From IMG/VR virus record IMGVR_UViG_3300010883_000013, positions 1 to 64,000 of that record: DNA of 64,000 nt. One strand, given 5' to 3'. A model generated the notes under the pieces. That model had not been told where the DNA came from. It made no database searches and was given only the letters and a program-made list of their open reading frames with translations. The stretch's first letter is position 1, and each line of letters opens with the position of its first letter. A program made the position numbers and the translations under genes. The stretch comes from a virus. Shown here in pieces: positions 21,648 to 29,096 of this stretch.

Positions 21648-22562
21648 ATGTCTTTTGCAAATCTAAAAACTAAACGCAATCAAATCGGTGATCTACTAGC
21701 GGCGGCAGATGCCGCAGGTGGTGGTGCTACTGGTAAGAAGAGCTATGGCGATGACCGCCTATGGAAACCAACGGTGGATAAGATGGGTAACGGTTATGCC
21801 GTTCTACGCTTCCTACCTGCGGCAGAAGGACAAGCCCTACCATGGGTTCGTTACTTTGATCACGGCTTTCAAGGCCCAGGTGGTTGGTATATTGAGAAGT
21901 CTTTGACTACTCTTAACGAACAGGATCCTGTATCCGAATACAACTCAACACTATGGAACAATGGTACTGAAGAGGGCAAGACACTTGCTCGTAAACAGAA
22001 ACGCCGTTTGCACTATGTTGTTAATGCATTGATCGTATCAGATCCTGCGAACCCTGCCAACGAAGGTAAGGTAATGTTGTATCAGTTCGGTAAGAAGATC
22101 TATGATAAGATCATTGATGCCATGCAACCAGAATTTGCAGACGAGAAGCCTGTAGATCCATTTAACTTCTGGGAAGGTGCAGACTTCAAACTGAAGATCC
22201 GCCAAGTCGAAGGCTATCGCAACTACGATAAGTCTGAGTTCTCTCCTCAGAGTGCATTGTCAAGCAACGATGCTGAGTTGGAAGTCATCTATAACAAGAT
22301 GCACGACTTGAATGAGTTCAACGATCCAAAGAACTTTAAGTCATATGCAGAGTTGAAAGCTCGTTTTGAGAAGGTTACTGGTCAATCGACTATGACCACA
22401 CAGGCAACCGAAGACCTTTCACGTACAGCACCAGCACCATCGTTTAATGATGCTCCACCTGCACGAGAGTTTGCGCCTGTCACGGCAGAGGCAATGGAAA
22501 GTTCTACTGTTGGCGAAGAAGACACACTGTCTTACTTCTCTCGTCTAACCGCAGAAGAATAA
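21648..22562 (+). CDS. 32: Single-stranded DNA-binding protein gp32
   Basis: 304 residues, close to T4 gp32 (301). The N-terminal basic MSFANLKTKRNQIG matches the cooperativity domain; WYIEKSLTTL and YFDHGFQGPG fit the OB-fold core. The C-terminal 60 residues are rich in Ala/Pro/Asp/Glu, ending EEDTLSYFSRLTAEE, like the acidic tail that recruits partners. It protects and aligns single-stranded DNA in replication and recombination. Its own consensus promoter, a GAGGAAC site and a strong terminator frame the gene. Confidence 0.92.
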   Translation: MSFANLKTKRNQIGDLLAAADAAGGGATGKKSYGDDRLWKPTVDKMGNGYAVLRFLPAAEGQALPWVRYFDHGFQGPGGWYIEKSLTTLNEQDPVSEYNSTLWNNGTEEGKTLARKQKRRLHYVVNALIVSDPANPANEGKVMLYQFGKKIYDKIIDAMQPEFADEKPVDPFNFWEGADFKLKIRQVEGYRNYDKSEFSPQSALSSNDAELEVIYNKMHDLNEFNDPKNFKSYAELKARFEKVTGQSTMTTQATEDLSRTAPAPSFNDAPPAREFAPVTAEAMESSTVGEEDTLSYFSRLTAEE

Positions 22563-22584
22563 CATCGGCAAGTAACATCGGCAA
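22561..22584 (+). repeat. Direct repeat of AACATCGGCAA
   Basis: AACATCGGCAA occurs at 22561-22571 and again at 22574-22584, between the gp32 stop and the terminator stem. Two bases separate the copies. It may be a slippage product or a small protein-binding site. Confidence 0.7.
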
Positions 22585-22609
22585 AAGGCAGGGGGAAACC
22601 TCTGCCTTT
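22584..22609. terminator. Bidirectional Rho-independent terminator
   Basis: An 11-bp stem AAAGGCAGGGG/CCTCTGCCTTT (one G-T) with a GAAA tetraloop, between gp32 on the plus strand and the 64-residue gene on the minus strand. T-runs on both flanks allow it to end transcription in either direction. Confidence 0.82.
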
Positions 22610-22802
22610 ACGCTTGCAAGTCCTTAACCATCTTAACACATTTGGTTATATGTGTAGCATCAGCATCTGGTCTGGTAAGATCTAATATCTTATTCTGTAG
22701 AGTCTTTGCTCTCATACAATCATTCAAAGTAGTGAATGTTATGTTAGGTGCCTGTACAGAAAACTGACCGTGAAGCATCAATAGTGTTATCATTACATAC
22801 AT
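22608..22802 (-). CDS. Small secreted or membrane-anchored protein, 64 aa
   Basis: Preceded by an AGAGGAAATGAA site; starts at ATG 22802 or 22793. The N-terminal hydrophobic MITLLMLHGQFS is a short export-type segment, and two Cys (DCM and KCVKM) sit in the presumed periplasmic part, a pattern common in small phage envelope proteins. Its TAA stop lies in the terminator stem. No family recognised. Confidence 0.5.
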   Translation of the reverse strand: MYVMITLLMLHGQFSVQAPNITFTTLNDCMRAKTLQNKILDLTRPDADATHITKCVKMVKDLQA

Positions 22803-22817
22803 TTCATTTCCTCTAAT

Positions 22818-24656
22818 CTAAAATGCTGTCATACGCCTACGTAGTAACATTTGTTCTTCAACCCAAGCGTCAGCGCCAGGATTTGCATCTAGTCTAATTT
22901 CATTATTAATTGAGGTGGAGTTATCCACACCACCGCTTGGGGCTGAGAATACAACAGTGTTACCACTACCATCTTGTGGCAATGCGTCTGGCACTACGGT
23001 TAGGAGTGCTCTTTGTGCTCTCAGTTCTTCTTTTAGCCTGTCGGCATTATCTTGTCTTTGCTGAACGTCTGCCCTAAGTTCTTCCAGTGTATCGTCACTA
23101 ACAATCCAACTACCTGTATATTCCTTAATAGCTTCAACAGCCATGACCTTTAGTTTAGGTCCGATCATCGACATCCATAACCCTAGATCGACAAATGCTT
23201 CTTGCATCTTAGCAACAGCATTGTCCCATTTGTTCTTAATCCAACCAGTGATACTAAAGTCATCATCAGCGAACTCGAAACCAAACTTAGACGCAACCCA
23301 ATTGAATGCATCGTTACCATATTTCGTTATCAAAGTAACTGGATTTAGAGTAAAGCCTTCTGGTAGTTCAAATCCAAATATACCAGCAAGCCAGTTTATA
23401 GCGGCAGTTGCGGGTGCTACAGCAATCTGACCAATGATCTGTCCTACAGACATACTCTTATCAAAACCCATAAGAGCTAGGGCGTCATCAAATATAGATT
23501 TCAGAACACCGCTCATGCCACCACCTTCTCCTTCATCAGAGAATATAGCAAACTTCTCTTTGATCCAATCGAGAACACCTATAATAGCATTGAATGGTGC
23601 TTTAACAAACTTGCCAATCAGTTCGGTGAATGAAAAGTCTGTAGCGGCTTGTAGTATCTTACCACTTACAGTCGATGTGTCATAATTACCGTCCTCATCA
23701 ACTTCTGCGCCTGTAATACTACGGATAATCCAAAGGATGCCATTCTTAATCATATCAAACGGAATACCAATAAAGGATCCAACCATTGCCGCAAGACCAT
23801 CACCGAATCTACCAAAGATTGTGGCTTCTTCAGAACTCTGATATGCTTTCATGCCATCAAATGCTGACATAAGAATACCAATAGGCCATAGTATTTTACC
23901 CATTAGCCTAAGAAATCCAGCACCTCTACCAAGGAAAGTCCTAACAAAGGTCATAACCTTTGCTCCTGCTCCTGTGAACCAACCACCAATAGCAGTCGAT
24001 AGCCGAGTTATAGGTCTAAAGAGGCTGTTTATTCTCACGCCAAGTCTAGACACAATGCTTTGTGGTCTGAACTTACCATCAGCACCTTTGACCGTGACAG
24101 GTTTTCCGTCAACACCAAGACCAAAGATCCTATAATACTTCTGTTGTAAAGCAGAGAACCAAGTTCTTATAGCATTAGCCAACTGTGTAGTTAATGGTGT
24201 GGCAAGAGTTCTCTTACCCTCAACAGCTTTACCCAACGTAGGATCTAGTCCCAACCGTCTAAAAAATGTAGCTCTCAGATTGATGAACTTTTGATTCAAC
24301 AGCTTAGTGAACCCACCGAAATTATTCAAAGACTTAATAGCCTTGAGTTCCCATCCTCTGAAACCCACTAGAGCCGCACCTAATGCGCCGAAGCCAGCAA
24401 TGAATGCTGTCAAAGGTCCAATTAGTTTACCCAAGATCATGAAACCGCCTTTAGCGTTGTCTTTAGGTCGTTTGGAACGCTCTTGCTTCACCTCAAGAGG
24501 CCTGGCTTTCTTGCGCTCTCTAGCTTCCTCTAGAGCATCAAGACGTGCACGTTCCATAGCCTTGAACCATGTGTCAAAGCTTCTAGCCAGCAAAGCATCT
24601 TTTGCTTGACCTTTCTGTAGGGTTTTGACTACATCATTGAGAGTGGTTTCAGCCAT
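22818..24656 (-). CDS. 29: Tail tape measure protein (gp29-like)
   Basis: 612 residues, close to T4 gp29 (590), which sets tail length and sits in the tail tube. The N-terminal 70 residues are a charged coiled coil (RARLDALEEARERKKARP), followed by hydrophobic segments near 75-100 (LIGPLTAFIAGFGALGAALVGF), 260 and 300, which in tape measures may aid membrane passage. A C-terminal coiled coil (LRADVQQRQDNADRLKEEL) follows. It lies directly after the gp26/GT-like pair, the position of tape measures in long-tailed phages; the assignment rests on context and composition. Confidence 0.7.
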   Translation of the reverse strand: MAETTLNDVVKTLQKGQAKDALLARSFDTWFKAMERARLDALEEARERKKARPLEVKQERSKRPKDNAKGGFMILGKLIGPLTAFIAGFGALGAALVGFRGWELKAIKSLNNFGGFTKLLNQKFINLRATFFRRLGLDPTLGKAVEGKRTLATPLTTQLANAIRTWFSALQQKYYRIFGLGVDGKPVTVKGADGKFRPQSIVSRLGVRINSLFRPITRLSTAIGGWFTGAGAKVMTFVRTFLGRGAGFLRLMGKILWPIGILMSAFDGMKAYQSSEEATIFGRFGDGLAAMVGSFIGIPFDMIKNGILWIIRSITGAEVDEDGNYDTSTVSGKILQAATDFSFTELIGKFVKAPFNAIIGVLDWIKEKFAIFSDEGEGGGMSGVLKSIFDDALALMGFDKSMSVGQIIGQIAVAPATAAINWLAGIFGFELPEGFTLNPVTLITKYGNDAFNWVASKFGFEFADDDFSITGWIKNKWDNAVAKMQEAFVDLGLWMSMIGPKLKVMAVEAIKEYTGSWIVSDDTLEELRADVQQRQDNADRLKEELRAQRALLTVVPDALPQDGSGNTVVFSAPSGGVDNSTSINNEIRLDANPGADAWVEEQMLLRRRMTAF

Positions 24657-24837
24657 TTTTCTGTCGCTTCCGTTCTTCTTCTTGTTCTTTTATGTATTCC
24701 GAAAGCATACTAATATACACTTCCTTTTCCCATGGTATCAATCCGTCTATCTCATCTAAACTATACTGGTGATGTTGCATCAGTGCGAAGTTGTTCTTAT
24801 AGTAATTAAGTATACTATTATGGGATAGACATATTAA
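24649..24837 (-). CDS. -1 frame extension of gp26 (GT-like chaperone tail)
   Basis: 62 residues read only if ribosomes slip -1 at the end of gp26. The C-terminal segment YSLDEIDGLIPWEKEVYISML, then a charged helix (YIKEQEEERKRQKNG), is the amphipathic helix type of the T domain of lambda GT. An independent start at the ATG 24780 is not preceded by a Shine-Dalgarno sequence. The stop overlaps the tape measure start by 8 bases. Function expected: tape-measure chaperone, as in other tailed phages. Confidence 0.6.
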   Translation of the reverse strand, partial: LICLSHNSILNYYKNNFALMQHHQYSLDEIDGLIPWEKEVYISMLSEYIKEQEEERKRQKNG

Positions 24838-25544
24838 AAAAAATCTTGCATACCCTCTAAGGTAAACTCGTTCTTGTGACCACATTCAACACAGTTGAAA
24901 TCGATGTCATGTTTCAGTGTGGGCATAGCTTCGATAAAGGTTTTGATAGATCCAAAGTTTTCACTCGTCATAGAGTTGACAAAGTCATCTCTTTCCTTTG
25001 CGCTTTCCTCATCAAACTTGATACGCTCATCATCAGTACATACATGACTAATGCAATGTTTAATCATAGAGAATGTAGCTTCTGCACCACCACTAATAAC
25101 AGTCTTGTCGTTTGCAATAGTCTTATAACGAGGCCACTGTAGATCGATGCTAATACCACTTCCCAAATCTACTTTTGCAGTTTGACTATTCATATCACCT
25201 TTAACGCCAACATCATCCATTGGAACCGTTACAGGGTTTTGTGCTTCACACTTTGTACATGACAATTCAATCTTAGCACTTTCGCCCACCGATTTAGTTC
25301 TCAGCTTAGTGAATAGGTATTCAATATCAAACGTTGTTAGAGCATTTGCGTCAATATCGCCTAACACACACGCCTCAAGAGTATCAACAATAGCAGATAG
25401 GATCTGCGACTGATCTTGGCTCTCCATAGCGAGTAGGAGAACCTTTTCTTCTTTGACCAAAAATGGTCTGATTCGAATCTCAACACCACTAGATGGGATT
25501 GTCAAGTCGTATTTTGGTTGATCATTTAGTTTAGGTAAAGCCAT
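24834..25544 (-). CDS. 26: Baseplate hub/tail assembly protein gp26-like
   Basis: 236 residues from ATG 25544 (GGAG 5 bases before). Two CxxC pairs, SCTKCEAQ near residue 115 and NCVECGHK near residue 220, form a zinc-ribbon-like site; this and the LPKLNDQPKYDLTIPSSG start match the T4-type baseplate hub protein family gp26. It precedes the tape measure gene and is followed by an extension in the -1 frame. It probably acts as an assembly chaperone of the hub and tape measure. Confidence 0.75.
   Translation of the reverse strand: MALPKLNDQPKYDLTIPSSGVEIRIRPFLVKEEKVLLLAMESQDQSQILSAIVDTLEACVLGDIDANALTTFDIEYLFTKLRTKSVGESAKIELSCTKCEAQNPVTVPMDDVGVKGDMNSQTAKVDLGSGISIDLQWPRYKTIANDKTVISGGAEATFSMIKHCISHVCTDDERIKFDEESAKERDDFVNSMTSENFGSIKTFIEAMPTLKHDIDFNCVECGHKNEFTLEGMQDFF
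24837..24843 (-). promoter_or_regulatory. Slippery heptamer for -1 frameshift
   Basis: The last sense codons of gp26 are GAT TTT TTT before TAA, giving T TTT TTT in the X XXY YYZ register at minus-strand 24843-24837. Slipping back one base replaces the stop with TTA and continues 61 codons further. A weak downstream stem (ATAGTA/TACTAT) lies 10 bases on. Confidence 0.65.
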
Positions 25545-25558
25545 AATAACTCCATTGT

Positions 25559-26206
25559 TTAAGTAGACACCCAATCGTCATATGAAAATTGGACATTAAT
25601 TTCAAGCAAACCATTTTGCTCATTGTTTAGTTGTAAAGCATTCAAGGTTGTTGGGAATGCGTTTATCAATTTGCACTTATACACTTCAACTGCTGGGGCT
25701 ACGATGCCCCTCTTCGTCTTAGTTATGTCTAGGTCAAATCTTAGATTATCATTGATATCAAAACCAATGTTAGTTGTGCTAGATTTGGATGCAGTTGCTA
25801 CACCCTTTCTATATTGTATAATTTCAATGTCGTGAGTGTATGTGTTCTTATATTTTAACTCTTTTGTTTCGAAATCAATTATCTGTTCTTGCCAATTTTC
25901 AAAGTATCTTTTCATGCCATAATCGTTCATAAGATGGAACGTCATAGACACGTCCTCATACCCATACCCATATGCAACCTTACGGTTAGTCATACCAATC
26001 TGACGTTCCTGTGTTAGGATCTGTCTTCCTGGTAGGTTCACATCTTTACATAGTAGGTTAATATCACGTATGTCTTCAGCGAGACCACGTCTATCAGTCT
26101 GTCTTGATATAGTTCTTGGTGCAGGAAGTACTACTCTGAATTGGTTGGCTTGTGCGAAGCCACCCTTTTTAGAGATCATTGCCTTCATTTCATCCACATT
26201 GAACAT
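25559..26206 (-). CDS. 54: Baseplate tail tube initiator gp54-like
   Basis: 215 residues; ATG overlaps the upstream stop (TAATG). The layout LLCKDVNLPGRQILTQERQ, then YEDVSMTFHLMNDYGMKRYFENWQ and a closing YKCKLINAFPTTL with a final LLEINVQFSYDDW, is the tail-tube fold of gp19-type proteins (LP..., E/V.FxL.nD..., C-terminal F.YD.W). Size is larger than T4 gp19 (163) and the gene lies in the hub cluster, so a gp54-type tube initiator is the best call over the tube protein itself. Confidence 0.6.
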   Translation of the reverse strand: MFNVDEMKAMISKKGGFAQANQFRVVLPAPRTISRQTDRRGLAEDIRDINLLCKDVNLPGRQILTQERQIGMTNRKVAYGYGYEDVSMTFHLMNDYGMKRYFENWQEQIIDFETKELKYKNTYTHDIEIIQYRKGVATASKSSTTNIGFDINDNLRFDLDITKTKRGIVAPAVEVYKCKLINAFPTTLNALQLNNEQNGLLEINVQFSYDDWVST

Positions 26207-26799
26207 TAGATCATTTTCCTTGAGTCTCTATACACCTGAGTTGCACTTGCTTTCTTCCACTGTGCCATAGGTAAGAATATTGCAATCTCCCATTCGGCGG
26301 CTGGAACTTTAGCTAGACGTGTTTTAACATGTGATGTTAGATAGTGCTTAATTGTCGGTTTGAATGCGGCATACTTAGAAGATCCTTTGAGCAGATCGTA
26401 GGACAACATCAGTTTAGTTCTTTTGTTGTACTTATCGTTACTCGCTAGATCAAGTAAGGCTTTTAATAGTTTTTGACGCAATAGTGGTGGTAGGTAATGA
26501 AGGTTCATACCCAAGAACCCACCGGGCGCATCTCCGAGAACAAAAATTAAAGGAAATTGGTCATAATATGGTAATGTCTCTTTGTGCTTAGGGTCATAGA
26601 AAAACATGTACATGCTTCCCACAACAGACTCTGTCCTACCAGTGGACTGCATCTGTTCGGCTTGCATAATACCTTCTCTGTTGACTCTTCGCATTGCTTG
26701 TGCACGTCTACGAAACCATGCACGGCTTTGATCAGTCCGTGGAGTAATACCTGCACGGAATGCTTCTATCTCTAATCTGTCGAATACGCTTTTGTTCAT
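26206..26799 (-). CDS. Conserved T4-like assembly protein, function uncertain
   Basis: 197 residues. VGSMYMFFYDPKHKETLPYYDQFPLIF near residue 60, FLGMNLHYLPPLLRQ near 95 and WEIAIFLPMAQWKKA near 172 read as a family that I recall next to gp4 and baseplate genes in T4-like marine phages; I could not attach a T4 gene number. The late box at 26805-26812 puts the predicted transcription start on the first base of the ATG, so either the message is leaderless or a downstream start is used. Confidence 0.55.
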   Translation of the reverse strand: MNKSVFDRLEIEAFRAGITPRTDQSRAWFRRRAQAMRRVNREGIMQAEQMQSTGRTESVVGSMYMFFYDPKHKETLPYYDQFPLIFVLGDAPGGFLGMNLHYLPPLLRQKLLKALLDLASNDKYNKRTKLMLSYDLLKGSSKYAAFKPTIKHYLTSHVKTRLAKVPAAEWEIAIFLPMAQWKKASATQVYRDSRKMI

Positions 26800-26804
26800 A
26801 ATGT

Positions 26805-26812
26805 TATTTATA
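26805..26812 (-). promoter_or_regulatory. T4-type late promoter box, leftward
   Basis: TATAAATA on the minus strand (26812-26805), directly after the gp4 stop. Expected start is at about 26799. Confidence 0.65.
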
Positions 26813-27331
26813 CTACTTTTTAGTCCGCTTTTTGACCTTCAACGGTTTTAATGGTTTAAACGCAACCTTAGCCGACTTAAGTGGCTTGGTCTTTTTAGGC
26901 ATAAGACCCATCTTTTCTAATGTGTGCTCAGTCCAGATCTGGAAACCCCAATCCCTATCCTTGGCGTAGCTTCGGGCAGTTGTCCATTTGTTTTGGTTCT
27001 TGATGTAAGTCAAACTCTCATTGATATAACGCTTGGTCTTCTTACCCTTATATTCTGGTGGTCTTGTCTCTTTGTCTGGTTTGATCTCAATAAGATCCAC
27101 AGATCCATCCTTCCATGTGATCTTGAGATCCATGAAGTATCTATGCATGCGTTTATCCACATCATACATGTAGGGAATGACCACTTCTTCACTTGACCAA
27201 TACTTCACCATAGGACTATCGTCACACCACTTAAAGCATCTTAGTTCCCAACCAGACCTATAAGTGATCTTTGTGTAGTCTCCCTTGTACTTTGTTATGT
27301 TTTTAGGTTTAAATTTTCCACTATGCGCCAT
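26813..27331 (-). CDS. 4: Head completion protein gp4-like (nuclease fold)
   Basis: 172 residues. ITYRSGWELRCFKWCDD near residue 22, VKYWSSEEVVIPYMYDVDKRMHRYFMDL near 42 and VDLIEIKPDKETRPP near 78 match the order of the gp4 head-completion family, whose core is a PD-(D/E)xK-type fold (D...ExK: FMDL, EIK). The C-terminal 40 residues are very basic (KPLKPLKVKKRTKK). In T4 gp4 completes packaged heads before tail joining. Divergent from gp48; late boxes lie between. Confidence 0.75.
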   Translation of the reverse strand: MAHSGKFKPKNITKYKGDYTKITYRSGWELRCFKWCDDSPMVKYWSSEEVVIPYMYDVDKRMHRYFMDLKITWKDGSVDLIEIKPDKETRPPEYKGKKTKRYINESLTYIKNQNKWTTARSYAKDRDWGFQIWTEHTLEKMGLMPKKTKPLKSAKVAFKPLKPLKVKKRTKK

Positions 27332-27340
27332 GATTTGCCT

Positions 27341-27348
27341 TATAAATA
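27341..27348 (+). promoter_or_regulatory. T4-type late promoter box
   Basis: TATAAATA at 27341-27348; start near 27354, 29 bases before the gp48 ATG. Serves the main rightward structural run. Confidence 0.75.
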
Positions 27349-27363
27349 ATACCGATGCACTTC

Positions 27364-27371
27364 TATTTATT
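27364..27371 (-). promoter_or_regulatory. Probable late promoter box, leftward
   Basis: AATAAATA on the minus strand (27371-27364), one mismatch from TATAAATA. It faces the rightward box 15 bases away and would drive gp4. Confidence 0.5.
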
Positions 27372-27382
27372 AAGGTTTAAAC

Positions 27383-28366
27383 ATGCCACAACAACTTAAA
27401 CAGGTCTATGAATTCCCCATTGACAATAAGGGAGAATATCCTGCAATCATTTCTTTCAGACCACGAGAAATTGCACCATTGGATATATCAAAGTTTGTTA
27501 GTAATTCTGCGGATATCGCAAGGACTGTTGCAGAAGTTTCGGCAGATGTCGCAGAAGGGCAAGAGGGAAACAGTGCGGCGGATGTGGCGAATAATGTAGC
27601 CTCAGAAGCATTAGAAGCGGCACTAAACGTTCAACCAAGAGAACCAAACCTAAGTATCAAACGTATGGATCAGGGAAAATTGGGTGATTGGTCGATTCAG
27701 CTTAGAATGCCATCAGCACAAAACTTCAATGATACCATTGGATATCAAAATGCAGATCTAGGTGCCATTGGCGCAGGAGTAGAAGCTGGAATGTCGAATG
27801 GATCTGGCATGATCGCTTCAGCCGCAAGCTCAATGGGTAATGAAGCAAAGGGCTTTATTGATGCTATTGTTGGTACTGCTGGTGGATCTGGTGGATCGTT
27901 AGCGGCACTAAAAGTTGCAAGTAGGTTAAACACACAGGCCGCACAGGGTGTATCATCTGCTACACGTGTTGCTCTAAACCCCAACAGTCGTACACTGTTT
28001 CAAAGCGTTTCTTCTAGATCCCACTCATTCACTTTCAAGCTAGTGCCTAATAGTGCAGAGGAAGTAGAGCGTATCAAAGAAATCATTAAGAAATTTAGAG
28101 TGGCAATGTATCCAGATGAGATTGGTGTTGGTCAAATTGCAGTCGGATATAAGTTTCCAGATCCTTTTGACATTACCATGAAATATAAAGGTAAAAGTGT
28201 ATTTACTAAAATCTTGACTTCATACCTCACGAACTGTCAGGTCACTTATAATAGTGCAGGACAAGGTTTTTATGATGATGGTGGCTTTACTGATGCTCAG
28301 ATTACCCTATCGTTTACAGAGATCCGTCCTCTCAATAAACAAGACATAGCACAGATGGGGAGATAG
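27383..28366 (+). CDS. 48: Baseplate tail tube cap gp48
   Basis: 327 residues (T4 gp48: 364). NPNSRTLFQSVSSRSHSFTFKLVP near residue 205, IIKKFRVAMYPDE near 235 and FDITMKYKG near 262 are the conserved core of tube-cap proteins that nucleate tail tube assembly on the hub. A Gly/Ala-rich region (120-190) precedes it. Late promoter 29 bases upstream; gp53 follows in 4 bases. Confidence 0.82.
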   Translation: MPQQLKQVYEFPIDNKGEYPAIISFRPREIAPLDISKFVSNSADIARTVAEVSADVAEGQEGNSAADVANNVASEALEAALNVQPREPNLSIKRMDQGKLGDWSIQLRMPSAQNFNDTIGYQNADLGAIGAGVEAGMSNGSGMIASAASSMGNEAKGFIDAIVGTAGGSGGSLAALKVASRLNTQAAQGVSSATRVALNPNSRTLFQSVSSRSHSFTFKLVPNSAEEVERIKEIIKKFRVAMYPDEIGVGQIAVGYKFPDPFDITMKYKGKSVFTKILTSYLTNCQVTYNSAGQGFYDDGGFTDAQITLSFTEIRPLNKQDIAQMGR

Positions 28367-28370
28367 ATAG

Positions 28371-29096
28371 ATGTTTTTTAAGAATTTTCCAGATACGATA
28401 TACAAGTTTGGTTCGAATGAGCCGTTTGTCAAGTTTCAAAACTTTGGTAAAGCCGCAATTCTGTCAGAAGAATCGGTGGGCAATACTACGATATATGAAA
28501 AGTATACAATTATGCAAGGCGAAAGACCCGACACTCTATCGTACAAACTCTATGGAACAACCCAATACTATTGGACTTTCTTCCTATGTAATAATTCTTT
28601 GAAAGAAAGTGGTTGGCCTTTAGGATCTAACGAGCTATATCACACAGCTTTGGAGAACTATCCCCATAGAGTTGTTACGACAACAACTGATATAGGTACG
28701 ACTAACTTTAAAAAGGGGCAGATCGTTACAGGTTCTCAGTCGGGTTCTACAGGACCTGTTGTGGAAGTAAACCTTAATCTTGGTACTATTGTTATCAAAA
28801 CAAATGATAACTTCAACGTAGGCGAGACCCTTACAGTTGGCACAGGCGGTGACATTCAAACATGTATCATCACTGGTGAAAGCACACAATATGATTCAGT
28901 TCATCACTATGAGAATGCTGAGTTAGAGTATGCCGATATCAATCCTCATAATCCAGACTTGGGTGGCCTCACAGCCAAGACCCATATACAAAGAATGATT
29001 GACTTCAACGACAATCTGTCTAACATTATTGTTCTTAATCCTAAAATAGTTCAAAGAGTTGCCTCACAGTTTAGTTCTAAGTTAAAGGAAACTTAA
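28371..29096 (+). CDS. 53: Baseplate wedge protein gp53
   Basis: 241 residues (T4 gp53: 196). FFKNFPDTIYKFG at the N-terminus, IYEKYTIMQGERPDTLSYKLYG near residue 45 (LysM-like), YYWTFFLCNN near 66 are the gp53 core. A loop rich in Thr/Gly (TTTDIGTTNFKKGQIVTGSQSG) is extra to T4. It joins wedges around the hub. The stop abuts the gp27 start. Confidence 0.85.
   Translation: MFFKNFPDTIYKFGSNEPFVKFQNFGKAAILSEESVGNTTIYEKYTIMQGERPDTLSYKLYGTTQYYWTFFLCNNSLKESGWPLGSNELYHTALENYPHRVVTTTTDIGTTNFKKGQIVTGSQSGSTGPVVEVNLNLGTIVIKTNDNFNVGETLTVGTGGDIQTCIITGESTQYDSVHHYENAELEYADINPHNPDLGGLTAKTHIQRMIDFNDNLSNIIVLNPKIVQRVASQFSSKLKET

Noticed and set aside
24649-24780. Independent gene starting at ATG 24780
   Set aside because: No Shine-Dalgarno sequence precedes it, and the frameshift explanation fits the register exactly.
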